Assembly (NCBI GenBank): GCA_946699065.1
Contig: CAMPDV010000285.1
Location: 1 to 64,000 of the forward strand
Reading direction: 5' to 3'
Source of the DNA: Loxodes magnus
Lineage: Eukaryota > Ciliophora > Karyorelictea > Loxodida > Loxodidae
DNA length: 64,000 bases
Part shown: piece by piece, positions 13,227 to 25,389 of the stretch
Layout of the letters: every line of letters begins with the position of its first letter
Numbering within the stretch: the stretch's first letter is position 1
The notes under the pieces: model-generated
What the model saw: only the letters and a program-made list of their open reading frames with translations
Databases searched by the model: none
What the model was told of the DNA's origin: nothing
Program-made: the position numbers and the translations under genes

Positions 13227-14025
13227 ATGGAATAATAGGTCCATCTTTCAAAAAACTAAATAAGGAAAGCAAGAAAGCAAGCGACGAAAGAGGAAATAAA
13301 AAAATAAAGAAAATAATAAGAATCTAGCTCTTCACTTGAAGGAAAATAATGATAGGTCCAGCTGAGTCAGTTAATCCACAAACTTAGAGTAACGACTTTC
13401 TTCAAGAGTAAATTGAAAAAATGAAAGCAATAATCACTAAATAAGATGAAATGATACTCAATTACGGAGATAGAATTCGAGAACTTATGGATTTCATCGA
13501 AGATTAAAATAACGAATTAAAAATATTGAGAAGCTAGCTAATAAAAAGTAGTTTAGTTACAGAATAGTAATTGTGAGAAATGTCATAATCAAATTTTAAA
13601 TAATCTCAATGCATGATTATAGAAGAAACTCCAATCCAATTTTAGAATACAGAATAAAATAAACCTAGTTAAGAATAGGCAGCACGGATTTAACTAAAAG
13701 AATTGAACAACTGGAAAATAAAATATATAAAAAGAAGAACACTGAAAAATAAATAAAAAATTGTTGGTATTGTTACTCACGGAATCACTTACTAAGATAC
13801 TGCAAAGAACGAAAGAATTTACAGATAAGAGAAGAGCAGAAAACATGAAGAGCTTTAAATAAACTATGGATTACTGAAAATGGAGTTTACATACAAAAAC
13901 TTTTAATACGCAACAAAGAAAATTAACAGTGGTAACCATCCACTTACAAAAAGGGTCGGGGAAGACTTACCACGTAAAAAAATTGTTCTGCAGGTACCTG
14001 GTTGAAAACCCAGGGATAGCAAATT
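13227..14025 (+). mobile_element. ORF1-like element, family ORF1a, copy 1
   Basis: Contains a basic N-terminus (LSKNQIRKARKQATKEE), a coiled coil with the signature RIRELMDFIEDQNNELKILR, a canonical CCHC zinc knuckle (CWYCYSRNHLLRYC), and a conserved C-terminus (NKLWITENGVYIQKL ... CRYLVENP). Copies at 19690-20494 and 58926-59520 share all of these parts in the same order. CCHC-bearing coiled-coil proteins of this kind are typical of retroelement first ORFs, which act as nucleic-acid-binding chaperones. No polymerase is attached here. It looks old and non-intact. Confidence 0.6.
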
Positions 14026-15887
14026 TTTATTTAACATTAAGTTCATTTATTTATATTTATAATATAAAAAAATATTAAAATAACTAAAGATTATTAAATA
14101 TAGATCTTTTTTAATAATTAATATCTTTATACTTAAATCCAACATTCTGCTTAATTAATACTTATCCTTTTTTATCATATCATATACTAACTTATTACTT
14201 AAAGTAGCTATTTTTTATTTCTATGTTGTACCAAACAAAGCAGTTTTATTATTTTTCTGTATATTTACTATTTTTATAAATTTAAAAATTTATAACATTT
14301 AGATAATTTATATTGCTTAAACTTAAAATATTTATCTAAATAAAAAGCATATTAATAGAGTATAAAGCAGATTTATATAAAAAATAGTAAAAAAGTTAAT
14401 CTTAATTTTACTAAGATTTGCTAGTAATATTATATTGCTATCTTCTTTATTATTTATTGGTTCTTAGAATTGTTTTTATAAATTTATAAAATATAAGCAC
14501 TGTGTACTATTTTTTAATTTTTATCTTTATTTAATTAATAAAATATTTTTAATTTATTACTATGAATTTTATTAATAGTGACCCTTATCTTTATTATTTT
14601 ATATGTATTTAGTATAATAATAATAATCATCTATTTAAGTGACTTTTTCTTTGTTAGGCTAGTCACGGAATCAGTCTATAAGTTTTCTCAAATGTTTATG
14701 GGTCACTCCATTCTTCTCTTTAATTACTATACTCGCATTCTTCTATTACGTATCGACTTAAGCTAATTTATCCCTTCTTGACAGTAGGAATCTTGTTTCA
14801 GTCTCAATTAGGTCGAAACATTTGATAATAAAATATTTATTGATTAAGACTCATTTTATAAATTAGTTGTAATATGTGATAAAAGTATGGAAATTATAAT
14901 GATTATTCAGATCAATAATATAATATTAAGATATAGAAATTTAAAAAATAGAGTGCTATGTAGAGTAAAAATGGTAAAATGATTTAATAATATAGCTATA
15001 ATCTATTAGATTAATTATTATTTAATAAATGGCTAAAAAGCTTTGTTTATCAGATATTAAATATATTAGAAAATAAAAAGTTTGAATATTATAAATCTAA
15101 TTATATAAAGGAAATAAAATATATTAAAAACTTAAATTTATTATTGTAGTATTTACATTATTGTCACTTCTAATTTAAGGTTTAAGATTATTCAAGATAG
15201 AGTATTTCTATTTAAAATCCATATAAAGATGAATTATAAATAAATATCTTTTAAATGCTTTAAATTTATTTGATTTCTCTCTTTTAATTAATAAAATGTA
15301 TTTAAAATTAAAATACTATTGCCTATCTAAATATTCTAGCTGTGATTTATATTTTATATTTATTTTTAATATCTTATTCCTTTAAATTAATTATACTCTC
15401 TTTTTATAAATAACAATATAATATAACTTTTAATAATTTCTAATTTTAACTATTATAAGAGTGATATCTTATTATTTTAGTAGTACTAAATGAAATAAAA
15501 AAGTAATAAAATTAAGCATTTATTGCTAAATAAAGTAATATAATAATTTAAGATTTATGGCTATTATAAGTAAAATTTATAGTTAAGGTATAGAAAATTA
15601 ATATTTATATCATTATTTTATTAAATATTTACTATAGGATAACTAACTTTATATTACTTATATATCAGATTTTAATCATTCAATATATTTACATCAACAA
15701 AACTAAAATATTATTAAACCTAAATTAATTAATTAAGAAAATATTAAAATACTTCCTAAAACCAAAGTAGTCACTTTACAGATAAATATATAATAGTTAA
15801 TAGTAGAAAAACAACCACAAATATTAAATAATTAAAGCCATTATTAATTTATACTGCTTCATTATTTTATATTACCACTATTATTTA
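14026..15887. other. AT-rich gap, no gene seen
   Basis: No conserved motif or repeat partner found; composition is uniformly AT-rich. Confidence 0.45.
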
Positions 15888-16769
15888 TCATTTATATAAT
15901 AATTAAATTAAAATGCTCAACAGGGCCAATCTGGACACCGTTTAAGTTGTTTTATCAGCAACACTTCTCATCATTCTTGACTTTCTAATGAAATTATCTT
16001 CACTAAGGTCTTCTCAATTTCTTTGATTTCTTGTTCTTATTATTTCAAAAGGTACTTCACATCATTTTCTTCTGTAAATATCTCCATGCTAGTTGTAATA
16101 GAGCCTCTAGTATTTTTCTTATTCTTTATGCCAAAATTTTTTCTTGAAATTCTAAAATTTTTAGCAATTCTTGTACAAATGTCACTTACTATTACAGTAT
16201 TAGCATTTCTTCTTTAATTATCTGATTGGTTTTCGATTTATAACCTCTTTTTATTCTAATTCCATCTAATTTGTCTAATTAGTTATATTTGTGCTAATAT
16301 TCTTTTGCTTAATAAACTCCAACTCTTGTTTTTATACGATATTTCCAAGCCTTTCTGTTTCTTATCTATGTTCAGGTTAAATATTCCAATATGCTCGGAG
16401 TTCCCTTTCTTAATTAATAATTCTAATCTCTAAGTTATCTTATCCAAGCGATAATAAGTTTTTTAGTTCTTAATTTTCCTACTTAAGCACTTTAATCTCT
16501 TCCTAGAGATTGGATATTTCAAATACTAACTGTTAAATATTGATTTCCTTTTTAATTATCTTTGATAGAAGTTCTTTTCCTGTTATTATATTAGATTCCT
16601 TTCTTTTTATTACTTTAGGAGGTGTTTATTATAGTTATTAGGTTCTTTATTAGTTTTGTAAGTGAGGAGAAGAAGACTCTTGATACTTTTTTTATGCCTG
16701 CTTTTTCTCTAGAGCTTTTTTCTCTTCTTTGCTCAAGAAAAAGCCGGGAAGAAGATTTGAAGACTCCAT
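15888..16769 (-). CDS. ORF1-like zinc-knuckle coiled-coil protein, 293 aa, apparently intact
   Basis: From ATG (16769) to TGA (15888-15890) the frame holds for 294 codons. The protein has a K/Q/S-rich N-terminus, a leucine-rich coiled coil at about residues 75-180, a canonical CCHC knuckle CQYCNSKWHLYKNC from residue 189, and a basic/aromatic tail. Three in-frame TGA codons fall where Trp fits (SKWH, KWCEV, NWED), while the last TGA follows LYK and ends the similarity. This is the form of a LINE or other retroelement first ORF (nucleic-acid binding). No reverse transcriptase is adjacent. It starts 55 bp from, and divergent to, the MORN/LRR gene. A domesticated gene is possible because the frame is clean. 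Confidence 0.65.
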
Positions 16770-16823
16770 TTTTATTTATAATTAATATAAATTAAAAACT
16801 AATTATTTAGTTATAAACGTAAA

Positions 16824-19277
16824 ATGCTTAATGGACTTAAACATGGACAAGGAGTATAAAATCTGAGTAATGGAGATATATATGAAGGCTAATTCGTTAA
16901 TGACTTGAAAGAGGGAAAAGGAATATTTTGCGGCACAGATGGAAATATTTATGAAGGAGATTGATTAAGAGATAAAAAGCATGGAGAGGGAGTTTTTAAG
17001 TGAAAATCAGGAAGTAAATATGTTGGTAATTTTGTAGATAACTTTATGGAAGGAAATGGAAAATGTTTTTTTGCTAATGGAGATATATATGAAGGAGAAT
17101 GATAAAAAGATTTAATGCATGGATAAGGAGTATTCATATGAAGTAACGAAAGCAAATATGAAGGATAGTTTGTAGATGATTTGAGATAGGGTAAAGGAAT
17201 AATGCTTCAAGCAAATGGAAATTTATACTAAGGAGAATGATTAAAAGATAAAAAGCATGGATATGGAATTCTTAAATTAAAAAATGGGAATTAGTATGAA
17301 GGATATTTTGTAAACGGATTACAGGAAGGAAAAGGAAAAATGATATATGCAAATGGTGATATTTATGAAGGAGATTGAATAAAAGAGAAATAACATGGAT
17401 AAGGAATATTAAAATGAAAAAATGGAAGTAAATATGAAGGATAATTTATAAGTGGACTAAAAGAAGGGAAAGGTACATACTTATATATTAACGGAGATAT
17501 TTTTGAAGGAAAATGGTAAAATAATAATTTACAAGGTTTTGGAATTTATTAATGAAAAAATGGAGATAAATACGAAGGAGAGTTTATTCAAAACTAATTT
17601 TAAAATAAAGGAATTTTACATTTAAGAAATTAAGGAATTTTTGATGGAGAATATTTTATTTGCCATAAAAACGATTAATAAAAAAGCTTAAACATAATTA
17701 AGAAATAATAGATAGTTTAAATACAAAAAAGCGATAATATAAACAAAAATGAAAAATCATAATAAGCAGTATTTCTCTATTTTTGATAAAACAAAACAAT
17801 TTTAAATGAAATTTTCTAATTTCTAAGTCTAAGGAACATTAGTAAGTTTATGAAAGTTAATAAATTTTTAAATTAGTTAAATTATAAATTTTTATAGCTT
17901 AAAATATAGAAATGATAACTAGACAATAATATTACTGAGAATAAAATAAAATGAATCTTTTAGTAATTATCTAAACAAGATGTTTCTAAGTTGGTTATTA
18001 ACTTATATCAACTTACTTAAAAGCAATGTGATGACGTTTAGAGATTACTATATCATAGTATTTTATGCTTATAGTGAAATAACTTAAAGTTATAGAGATA
18101 AAATAAACTTGAAGAACTTTAAGTTTATAAGAGCGACAAGTAATTTATTCTATCTAGTTTCATTCCACATTTAAGCTTAAAAAAGCTAGTACTTAAAGGA
18201 AAATAGAAAGATGAAGAATTGTATTACTTTAAATATTTAGTTAATCTTTAAGATTTAATAATTGAAGATTAAAGTAAACAGAGTGATAGCAATGGATTAA
18301 CTGGAGAGTTTTTAATTTAATTTTGCTAGAATCTTAAGCTTAAAGTATTAAAAATAAAAGGGCTATTTATATAAAATGAATAAATAAGAAATTATTTAGA
18401 AAAGAAAGGAAAATTAATATAAGAGATATAAATAAATCAAGACACTGAATAATATGTCTGTTTATGTCCTAAGTTGATTAAACTAGATTCTAAAGTACAT
18501 GGAAAATAAATTTTAAGTAATTTAGGAAATAAAAATTTGAAAAAGCTTAAGCTTTATGGATAATTTTCTAATGAAGCTTTTAAAAATTTCTTTTCGCTAT
18601 AATATGAGAAACTAGAGTAAGTTAGTATTACTGATTACATCAATTTCAATAATTTGGCACTCTTATTGAAAAACTCTGCTAATTTAAAATGCTTATGGTT
18701 ATCTAGTTTAAATTGGTTACAGAATAGTGAAATTTAGCAAATAGCATACTATGGACAGAATTATTAATAATTAAGACTAATTAACTTATAGTAAATAAGA
18801 GAAGATACACTTATTGATATTCTTCAAAATTGTACAAATTTATAGTAAATAGAACTTAAATAATTAGGTACTATTAATTCTACTACTTTAGCTCTAATAG
18901 CCAAACATTTAAAATAGTTAAATACTTTAACTTTAAGTTAGTTAGTTATATAAGGATAGCAAGATTGAATACAAGAAATTACTAAAATAAGATTTTTACA
19001 CAGTTTAGAACTATCTGATATAAATCTAACTTACTCTAATATTCCCTAAATCTTAAACTGTTCTACATTTCTTCATTCCTTAAGATTGTAAGGAATTATT
19101 CTTACAGAAGATACGTTTCCTATTGCTAATGAAAGTGGATAAATCTATCCAATATATAGAAAGCTAAAAATTTTAAAGTTATAGTTCTCATAAAGTGAGA
19201 CAGCTCATTTCAGAAGAATTAAGAAGGCATTTAGAAAGTTAAGAATATTTAATGGAGAAGTAGAAATTTAAAAATGA
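16824..19277 (+). CDS. MORN-repeat / F-box-like / leucine-rich-repeat protein
   Basis: ATG at 16824 opens a frame with no break for 817 residues. Residues 1-255 are about ten MORN repeats (YEGEW/YEGDW..KKHGEG; NGDIYEG), in which TGA encodes Trp and TAA/TAG Gln. Residues 325-365 resemble an F-box (NEIFQFLSLRNISKFMKVNK). From about 400 onward are leucine-rich repeats of the FBXL type (NLKCLWLSSLNWLQ; FLHSLELSDINLT). The suggested role, inferred only, is a membrane- or cytoskeleton-associated substrate receptor of an SCF-type ubiquitin ligase. The stop is taken as TGA 19275-19277; if that TGA is Trp the frame runs on to about 19570. The first MORN unit is cut: YKRKMLNGLKHGQG lies partly upstream of the ATG, so the true start may lie nearer 16810 or the 5' end may be lost to the neighbouring element. 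Confidence 0.75.
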
Positions 19278-19689
19278 AAAGCAAAAAGTTATTTATATGA
19301 TTACAGTTTCTTATTTAGATAAATCTAAAATAATTTTAATTAATAAATAAAATAGATTAAGTAATACATTTAAGAAGCTAGTTACTAATTAAAATAGTAA
19401 GGCTAATTTAAATATTTTTAATTATATAAATTTTATTATTTTTAAATTTATCAAAGAGAAAACAATATAAGTTTATTTAATATTTTAAATAATTTGTAAT
19501 AGTAAATATATTTGTGTATAGTTATATTATAATTTCAACATTATACATTTTATTTCTTATAGTGGAGATTATGAAATTCAATATGTATAAAAATAAAATT
19601 TTAATTATCAAACTAAATAAAGTTTATTTTAATACCTCCTTCCCATTTTCTTACTTTTAAAATATAATAATAATAATAATATACTTAAA
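19278..19689. other. AT-rich gap
   Basis: Probable 3' flank of the MORN/LRR gene; ends in a short (TAA)n run near 19665-19682. No gene seen. Confidence 0.4.
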
Positions 19690-20494
19690 GTTAGTAGAGT
19701 TTTGCATTCTCTGGAATTGCAACCAGTTCCTGCGGACAGTTTTTTTAACGTGGGTGTGATCCACGACCTTTTTATTAAGTGGAAGGTTACCACTGTAACC
19801 GTTCAAGTGGTCTTGCAAAAAGCTTTTATTTGTAGATCCCTGTTGGAGTTATTCATAGTTTATTGAGTTGTCTCCATGTTCTTTTCTGCTCTTATTCATT
19901 TATTTTCTTTCATTATCAACAGTTTTTTAAAATATGTTAAGTTGATTTGCAACATCAGCAAAGTTTGTATTATTGTCTTTATTTCGTTCTTTTTTATGAT
20001 AATTTATTTTCTATATTTTCTAATCTTTTAATGAAACTTGTAACAATCATTTCTTTTTCTGGATTCAATTCTGTTTTTAATTCTATTGGTATTTTTTCTA
20101 TTTCCATTTTTGTGTCGTATTTAAAATTTTATTATGATTAAGTTCAGAGTTATTCTTCCGTTATTAATTTGCTACAAATAAGTTATCTTCTAAGTATTAG
20201 TAATTCGTTGTTCTAATCTTCTATGTTACTCATTAGTTCCCGTATTTTTTCGCCTAAGTTGTAAGTTGTTTCTTCATAATTTGAGATTACCTTTTACATT
20301 TGATCTAATTAAATTTAAAGTTTTTAATTAGTTTCGTTTTTAGGTTAACTTATCTCTATTTATCCTACCATAACTTTACCTTCTGAAGAAGAGCTTGACT
20401 CCTCCTATTGTTATTATTTTTTCTAAATTTCTTTTGCCGCTTTTCTCTTTAGGTTTCTAAGTTAATTTTTTGAGAGTCTAAGAGATTAATCCAT
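19690..20494 (-). mobile_element. ORF1-like element, family ORF1a, copy 2
   Basis: Minus-strand start at ATG 20494: MDQSLRLSKNQLRNLKRKA, a glutamine/serine-rich linker, then the family signature KIRELMSNIEDQNNELLI in a coiled coil. The conserved C-terminus follows (NKLWITPTGIYKQKL; KNCPQELVAIP). The zinc-knuckle region is less clear than in copy 1. The element lies 48 bp from, and divergent to, the hypothetical gene at 20543. Old copy, not obviously intact. Confidence 0.6.
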
Positions 20495-20542
20495 TTTTTT
20501 TTTGCTACTTTTAAAATATTTAAGTAATATAAATAATACCAA

Positions 20543-21196
20543 ATGGATTCTCATGCAATTGGAAAATTAGCAGTTATCTGCACAACTAAATTTACTTAAA
20601 GAACTTATTAAATTCCTGATATCTAGCTTATTAAGCTAAAATAAGAAAATAATAATCTAAGACTGAAATTAGTTTATTCCCTCAGTTCTTAGAGTTTTAT
20701 AAGTGAATTGTATAGAAAGAGGAGAAATTAATTAATTCGCTGAAATTACTCAGAGTTTGCCTTTAAAATTTTTTTATAAGCAATCTAGTGGATATAGAGG
20801 TAGTAAAAGGAAGTTAAATTAAGAGAAGCACTAAATGCTGATTTGTAAAAGGTATGGATATCTCTTAAGAAAATGTTGAAAATTATGATATAAAGTAAAG
20901 ACTGACAATAAAGAACTATAAAGATTATGGAATAAACTAAATTAGCTGTATGCTATTCAGATAATAGCATTTATACATTTTGATAATGTACAGAAAAAAT
21001 TAGAGAATAATGGAAGAGAAATAGTCCTCTAGTAATTATTTATCTTTTAATTAGACTAAAACCAATATCTATAATAAAACTAGGAGAAAAGAGTAATAGC
21101 CAAAATGTAATTATGCAGCATAGGACTAAAAAAGACTGCAAAGATTATTATTAAGATACTTAATTTTTAAATTTACAAACTTTAAAACAGTAATGA
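20543..21196 (+). CDS. Hypothetical protein, 217 aa
   Basis: ATG at 20543 opens a frame that ends in TAA-TGA after 217 codons. The product is basic and helix-rich (IPDIQLIKLKQENNNLRLKL; KEVKLREALNADLQKVWISL), with TGA and TGG both used at Trp positions and no recognisable domain. Composition looks more coding-like than the other two frames, but since frames rarely close in this genome the evidence is modest. It could also be part of a mobile element. Confidence 0.35.
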
Positions 21197-22621
21197 ACCT
21201 ATTAAAGATGTAACAATTATAATATTTTATTTAATAAATTTGCAATTATTTATTAATAAGAAATAAAAAATTATATAACTAAAAACTAATTTTAGGTCTG
21301 TGAATTATTAATTACCGTAAAAGCTTTTTATTTTAACTTTTATTTTTATAATTTAGATTTAAATTTTATTATAAATATTAATGTTTAAAATTAATTTGGA
21401 AAAATATTAAATGCTCAAAAAGAAGCAATAATAAAGAATTAAAATACTAAGTAAATATAAATAGAAAAATTAAAAGAAAATATACTGTATCAACAAATTA
21501 GCAATATAAAGTATACTAAATTAAGTTTTAAATGTAAAATATTTAAACATTTTACTCTAAAATTTATGCTTACTGAATATTTATACATTAAATATCTAAA
21601 AGCAATAGTCAATCTATTTTTAACTTTCGAAGATAAATTACATTAAAATAGTAAAATATAAAAATAATTTTATACTGTAATTAATAAAATTTAATTATTT
21701 TTAATAAGAAAAATTAAAATAAATAAAATAACGAAAAAAAATGGAAAATTATAAAAATTAAAAGGAAATAAAAATTAAATTTTTTATTAAATTTAAGAAA
21801 AAATCCATTAATTTAATAATATGAGCATTCATTTTTTAAATACAAAAATAATCAATATAAAATTTATTTATTTTATATTACGAATAAAAAGTATAAAAAA
21901 TGGAATAAAAATTTAACTTAATTAACAATAAGTAAATAATAGAAACATATATTTCGTTAAGACAATAAATTATTTTGTTTTTATTTTAGAAAAAGTTGTA
22001 TTAATCAACTTATTTTCTAATTTCTAAAGAAAAATTAATAAAAACTTTTAATAAAAATAAATATAAAATTATATAGATAAAGCTAGATTTAAATAAGTTT
22101 TAAAATTTAAAATAAATAATTACTTTTTATATAAAATATTAGCACAATATTATAGTTTTATAAATAAGTGATAAAACATAATATTAATCTGAAATATAAT
22201 TAAAAATAATCAACATAATAATAATAATTTTAATCTATTTTAAAATAATAAAACTAGTTATTTTTTATTTATTAGGGTAAATTTTTATTTATATTTATTT
22301 GATTTTTTCAAAAATTACTATCTTTTAAAATGTGATAATTTAGAGATTATTTTCTGTAAATATATTTAATTATTTTTAAAACTCCTTAAATTTAAAATCT
22401 TTAATTTAAATTAGATAAAATAACTTTTATCAGCTTTTTTAATTATTTTAATTATATGAACAAAAAGTATGTAAGAAGAAAGATAATAATTAATAATGTA
22501 ATATAAACGCTAAGGTAGCAAATTTCAAGTTTTTCTCTTGTATAAATTTAATAAAATAAGGAAAATAAAACCTTAAAAATTAATTAAATACTCATTATTA
22601 TATGAAAAATTAATTTAGGAT
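21197..22621. other. Extremely AT-rich gap
   Basis: The most AT-rich stretch of the window by eye, dominated by A/T runs; no gene or partnered repeat seen. Confidence 0.55.
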
Positions 22622-23104
22622 TTGAATAAGTAGGATAAAAGATAAGTAAGTTTGCCAATATTAGAGAAATTTTTTTTAAAAAATCTATCCAATAATGATC
22701 TTATGAACATTGACCAGAATTACATCTAACATAGACAATAAGAAGAAAAGAAAATCAAAATACTGTAAAAAATCCTAGAATTTTCGTAAGATTCTACCGG
22801 GATTTTCAAAATAAGTAAAAGGTTGAAAATTAGAAACTCTGAAGAATAAAATGTGTATTGTACGGTCCCCTGAAGGTAAAATTTATAGATTCAAGATACT
22901 AAATGGAAAATATTTGATTATGAAATAAAAAAATATAAAGACACCGACATTAATAAATATTAGACAATAATCTAAATTTTATCTCATCACCTAAATCAAG
23001 ATAGGTGAAAAGAACCCGGTAGATACTTTATAATGTAACATAAAATTGAGAAAAACTGTTTATGAAATTATTTTAAATTGGTTTAAAAATCTATACAACG
23101 ATGA
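22622..23104 (+). CDS. Hypothetical open frame
   Basis: One frame gives about 160 hydrophilic residues (SLPILEKFFLKNLSNNDLMN; HHLNQDRWKEPGRYFIM) with a less AT-biased composition than its flanks. TGA codons occur inside (DRW, CLW), and the end is set at an in-frame TGA (23102-23104). No domain is recognised and the start is unclear; no in-frame ATG is seen close by. It may be an exon or an element remnant. Confidence 0.25.
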
Positions 23105-24454
23105 ACATAATTGAACGTAGTATCATTTTAATTTATTATTATAATCTAGATTGGAATCTGTATTGGATTAAATCTAACAATATTAACATCATTATTTGTA
23201 GTGAACCTATTAAAGGTGGTACCACATTAATCTATTGTTATTGTTATCATACCTAAAATTTTTATTTATAACTGAATTATCACATAATTAATATACTTTA
23301 AAGTCACTCTTAGAAAAATTTCTTCAAAAGACAAAATTATTATTTATCCAATAATTAGATGTTTCAAGATAATGTACCTTATATAATTTTTCTGTCTATG
23401 TAATTATTCAAATTAATTTCTTAAGGCAATAGTTATTAGAATCACTAGATTTTTCTTTATATTAACAAGATAATTTTTAGGCTTTGAAACTCTACTAAGT
23501 AGATTTAAAAAAGGATTTTTTATTAAAGAGCTTCATTTAATTAAAGACGCTTGCAAATGTTTTTTAATTATTTTTACTTTTTCCTTTTTTATACATTTCT
23601 AATAATTAAAGTGTTCTTTATATTGACTTCTTGTGAATTATTTTTATTTTTAAATCTAAGAGTTTGATTTAATTTTTGGTGTCTTAATTTAACTAAAATT
23701 TGGGTATATAAATATGGGTATATTAACTTGAGCCATTCGAAAGTTAAAACAATTAATTAACTTTATTGTTCTTCAATTTATATTTATCTATTTTTATTTT
23801 AGGTATAGTATCTTTTTCATTAATAGCTTTATAATTTTATATAATAGAAAAAAGACTTGGCTATTTTAATGATAGCTGGGATATCTAACTTAGTAATAAA
23901 TTTTAATTATTTTTAGCTTTAGTAATATCTTAAGAATCTATCATCTAACTTGTATTTTAAGCTAAAAATATTAAGATTCTTTTATTAATGATGGAAATAT
24001 TAGTAGCAGGAGCTTATTTAGAATAGTTGCTATAATAATTAATAAAGAAATAGAAAATGCTATATTAATTAGCATTACTATTTAGAAGAGAGCTATTTAA
24101 GCCTTGCTTATATAATAAATACATATTAAATTATAAAAATGCTAGTTTAATTTTAGATCTATATTTATTAAAAGAGACTAAGCAAGCTTGTATTAGCTAT
24201 GATTTATACTTAATAGTTTATATTACTTTAGCTGATATATATATATTTACTTATTATTTTCTTATAACTCTTTTAAATCTAAAATTAAGCTTTGCTTATT
24301 TATTTTATCTCATTTTTATTAGCATTAGCTATAAAATTATAAAAACCTGATATTATAACCATTAAGTTATATAATTGTTTATCTTAATATAAGTCTTAAG
24401 GAGGCCTCCCTATGTGCTATCATTCCCTTTAACAGTTTTATCTCTATAAGGTTT
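23105..24454. other. AT-rich gap, no gene seen
   Basis: No motif or repeat partner recognised apart from the start of repeat B copy 2 at its right edge. Confidence 0.4.
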
Positions 24455-24641
24455 TTTATCGAAATGATTCCCTAATAAGCTTTAAAGTTCTAGTATCTTT
24501 CAGCCTATTCATATTCTATACCTCAAGTCCTGACTTCTCTCTTGGCTCCTACCAATATTCATTTTTTGTTCTTTACTAAGGGGAACTTCCTGGTACCAGA
24601 GAATTTTAGTTTTTAGTTAAAGGATTGATCCTCCCTATTAA
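24455..24641 (-). repeat. SINE-like repeat family B, copy 2 (partial)
   Basis: Matches copy 3 over TATCTTTCA, CTTCTCTCTTGGCTCCTACCA and the terminal GGATTGATCCTCCCTATT. It lacks the 3' hairpin tail. It faces copy 3 in inverted orientation across about 255 bp, so 24455-25225 could fold back on itself. Confidence 0.55.
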
Positions 24642-24897
24642 AATTAGCAATTATATAATAACTGCAGTATTTAACTAAACATTCTCATAAATATTAAATG
24701 TAAATAATGCTAATTTAAACTAGCTATATATAAGAAATTTTTAGAATACCAAATTAATGCTTAAATTTAGAGGATCAGAAATAAAACTGCTAGTAAACTT
24801 TATGACTGAGGATTTAGCACAGCATAGAGAAAATATCTTTTATAGCTAAATTAAAAGTAAAATACTTTCAGATTAAAGGATAACGATATTAATATTT

Positions 24898-25225
24898 TAA
24901 ATAGGGAGGAGCAATCCTCCAACTGAGACTAATTTAATCCATAGTGCCAGAAAGTATTTCAGGAGCGACAAGCTGAACAAAAATCTTGGCAGTAGCCAAG
25001 AGGAAAGAACTGGAGGAATTGAGTAACGGTTGTTGAAAGATGCCAGACGATCAAGTTTCTTGGTGCATCGCTCCGACCTTGCCCTATTAGAAGACAGAAC
25101 TTCCAAAAGAGTGAAGTACTGGAAGAAACTTCCTAGAATAAATTTTATTAACTTTAAATAAAATAAATTTAAGAGCTGCGCATCATCTAGATTGCTACGC
25201 GCTCTATAATCGAGTTTATTTATTT
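24898..25225 (+). repeat. SINE-like repeat family B, copy 3
   Basis: Begins AATAGGGAGGAGCAATCCTCC (a small palindrome) and ends in the stem-loop 25171-25205 followed by a TTTATTTATTTA tail, the same tail as family A and copy 1. The body matches copies 1 and 2. A further 5' fragment (AGGAGGAGCAATC..CTAACTGAG, minus strand) lies at 60925-60953. Confidence 0.65.
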
Positions 25226-25389
25226 ATAAATATCTTTAATATAAAAAGAACTAAGAATCTTCTTAATATAAAAGTTTAGAACTAAATCTATTAAAACAAA
25301 TGAAATCTTATATTATACTGTAGTTGATTTAAATAGCAAATAATCTATTTAAAATAATAACCTGTATTTAATTTACTAAAATAATTTGG

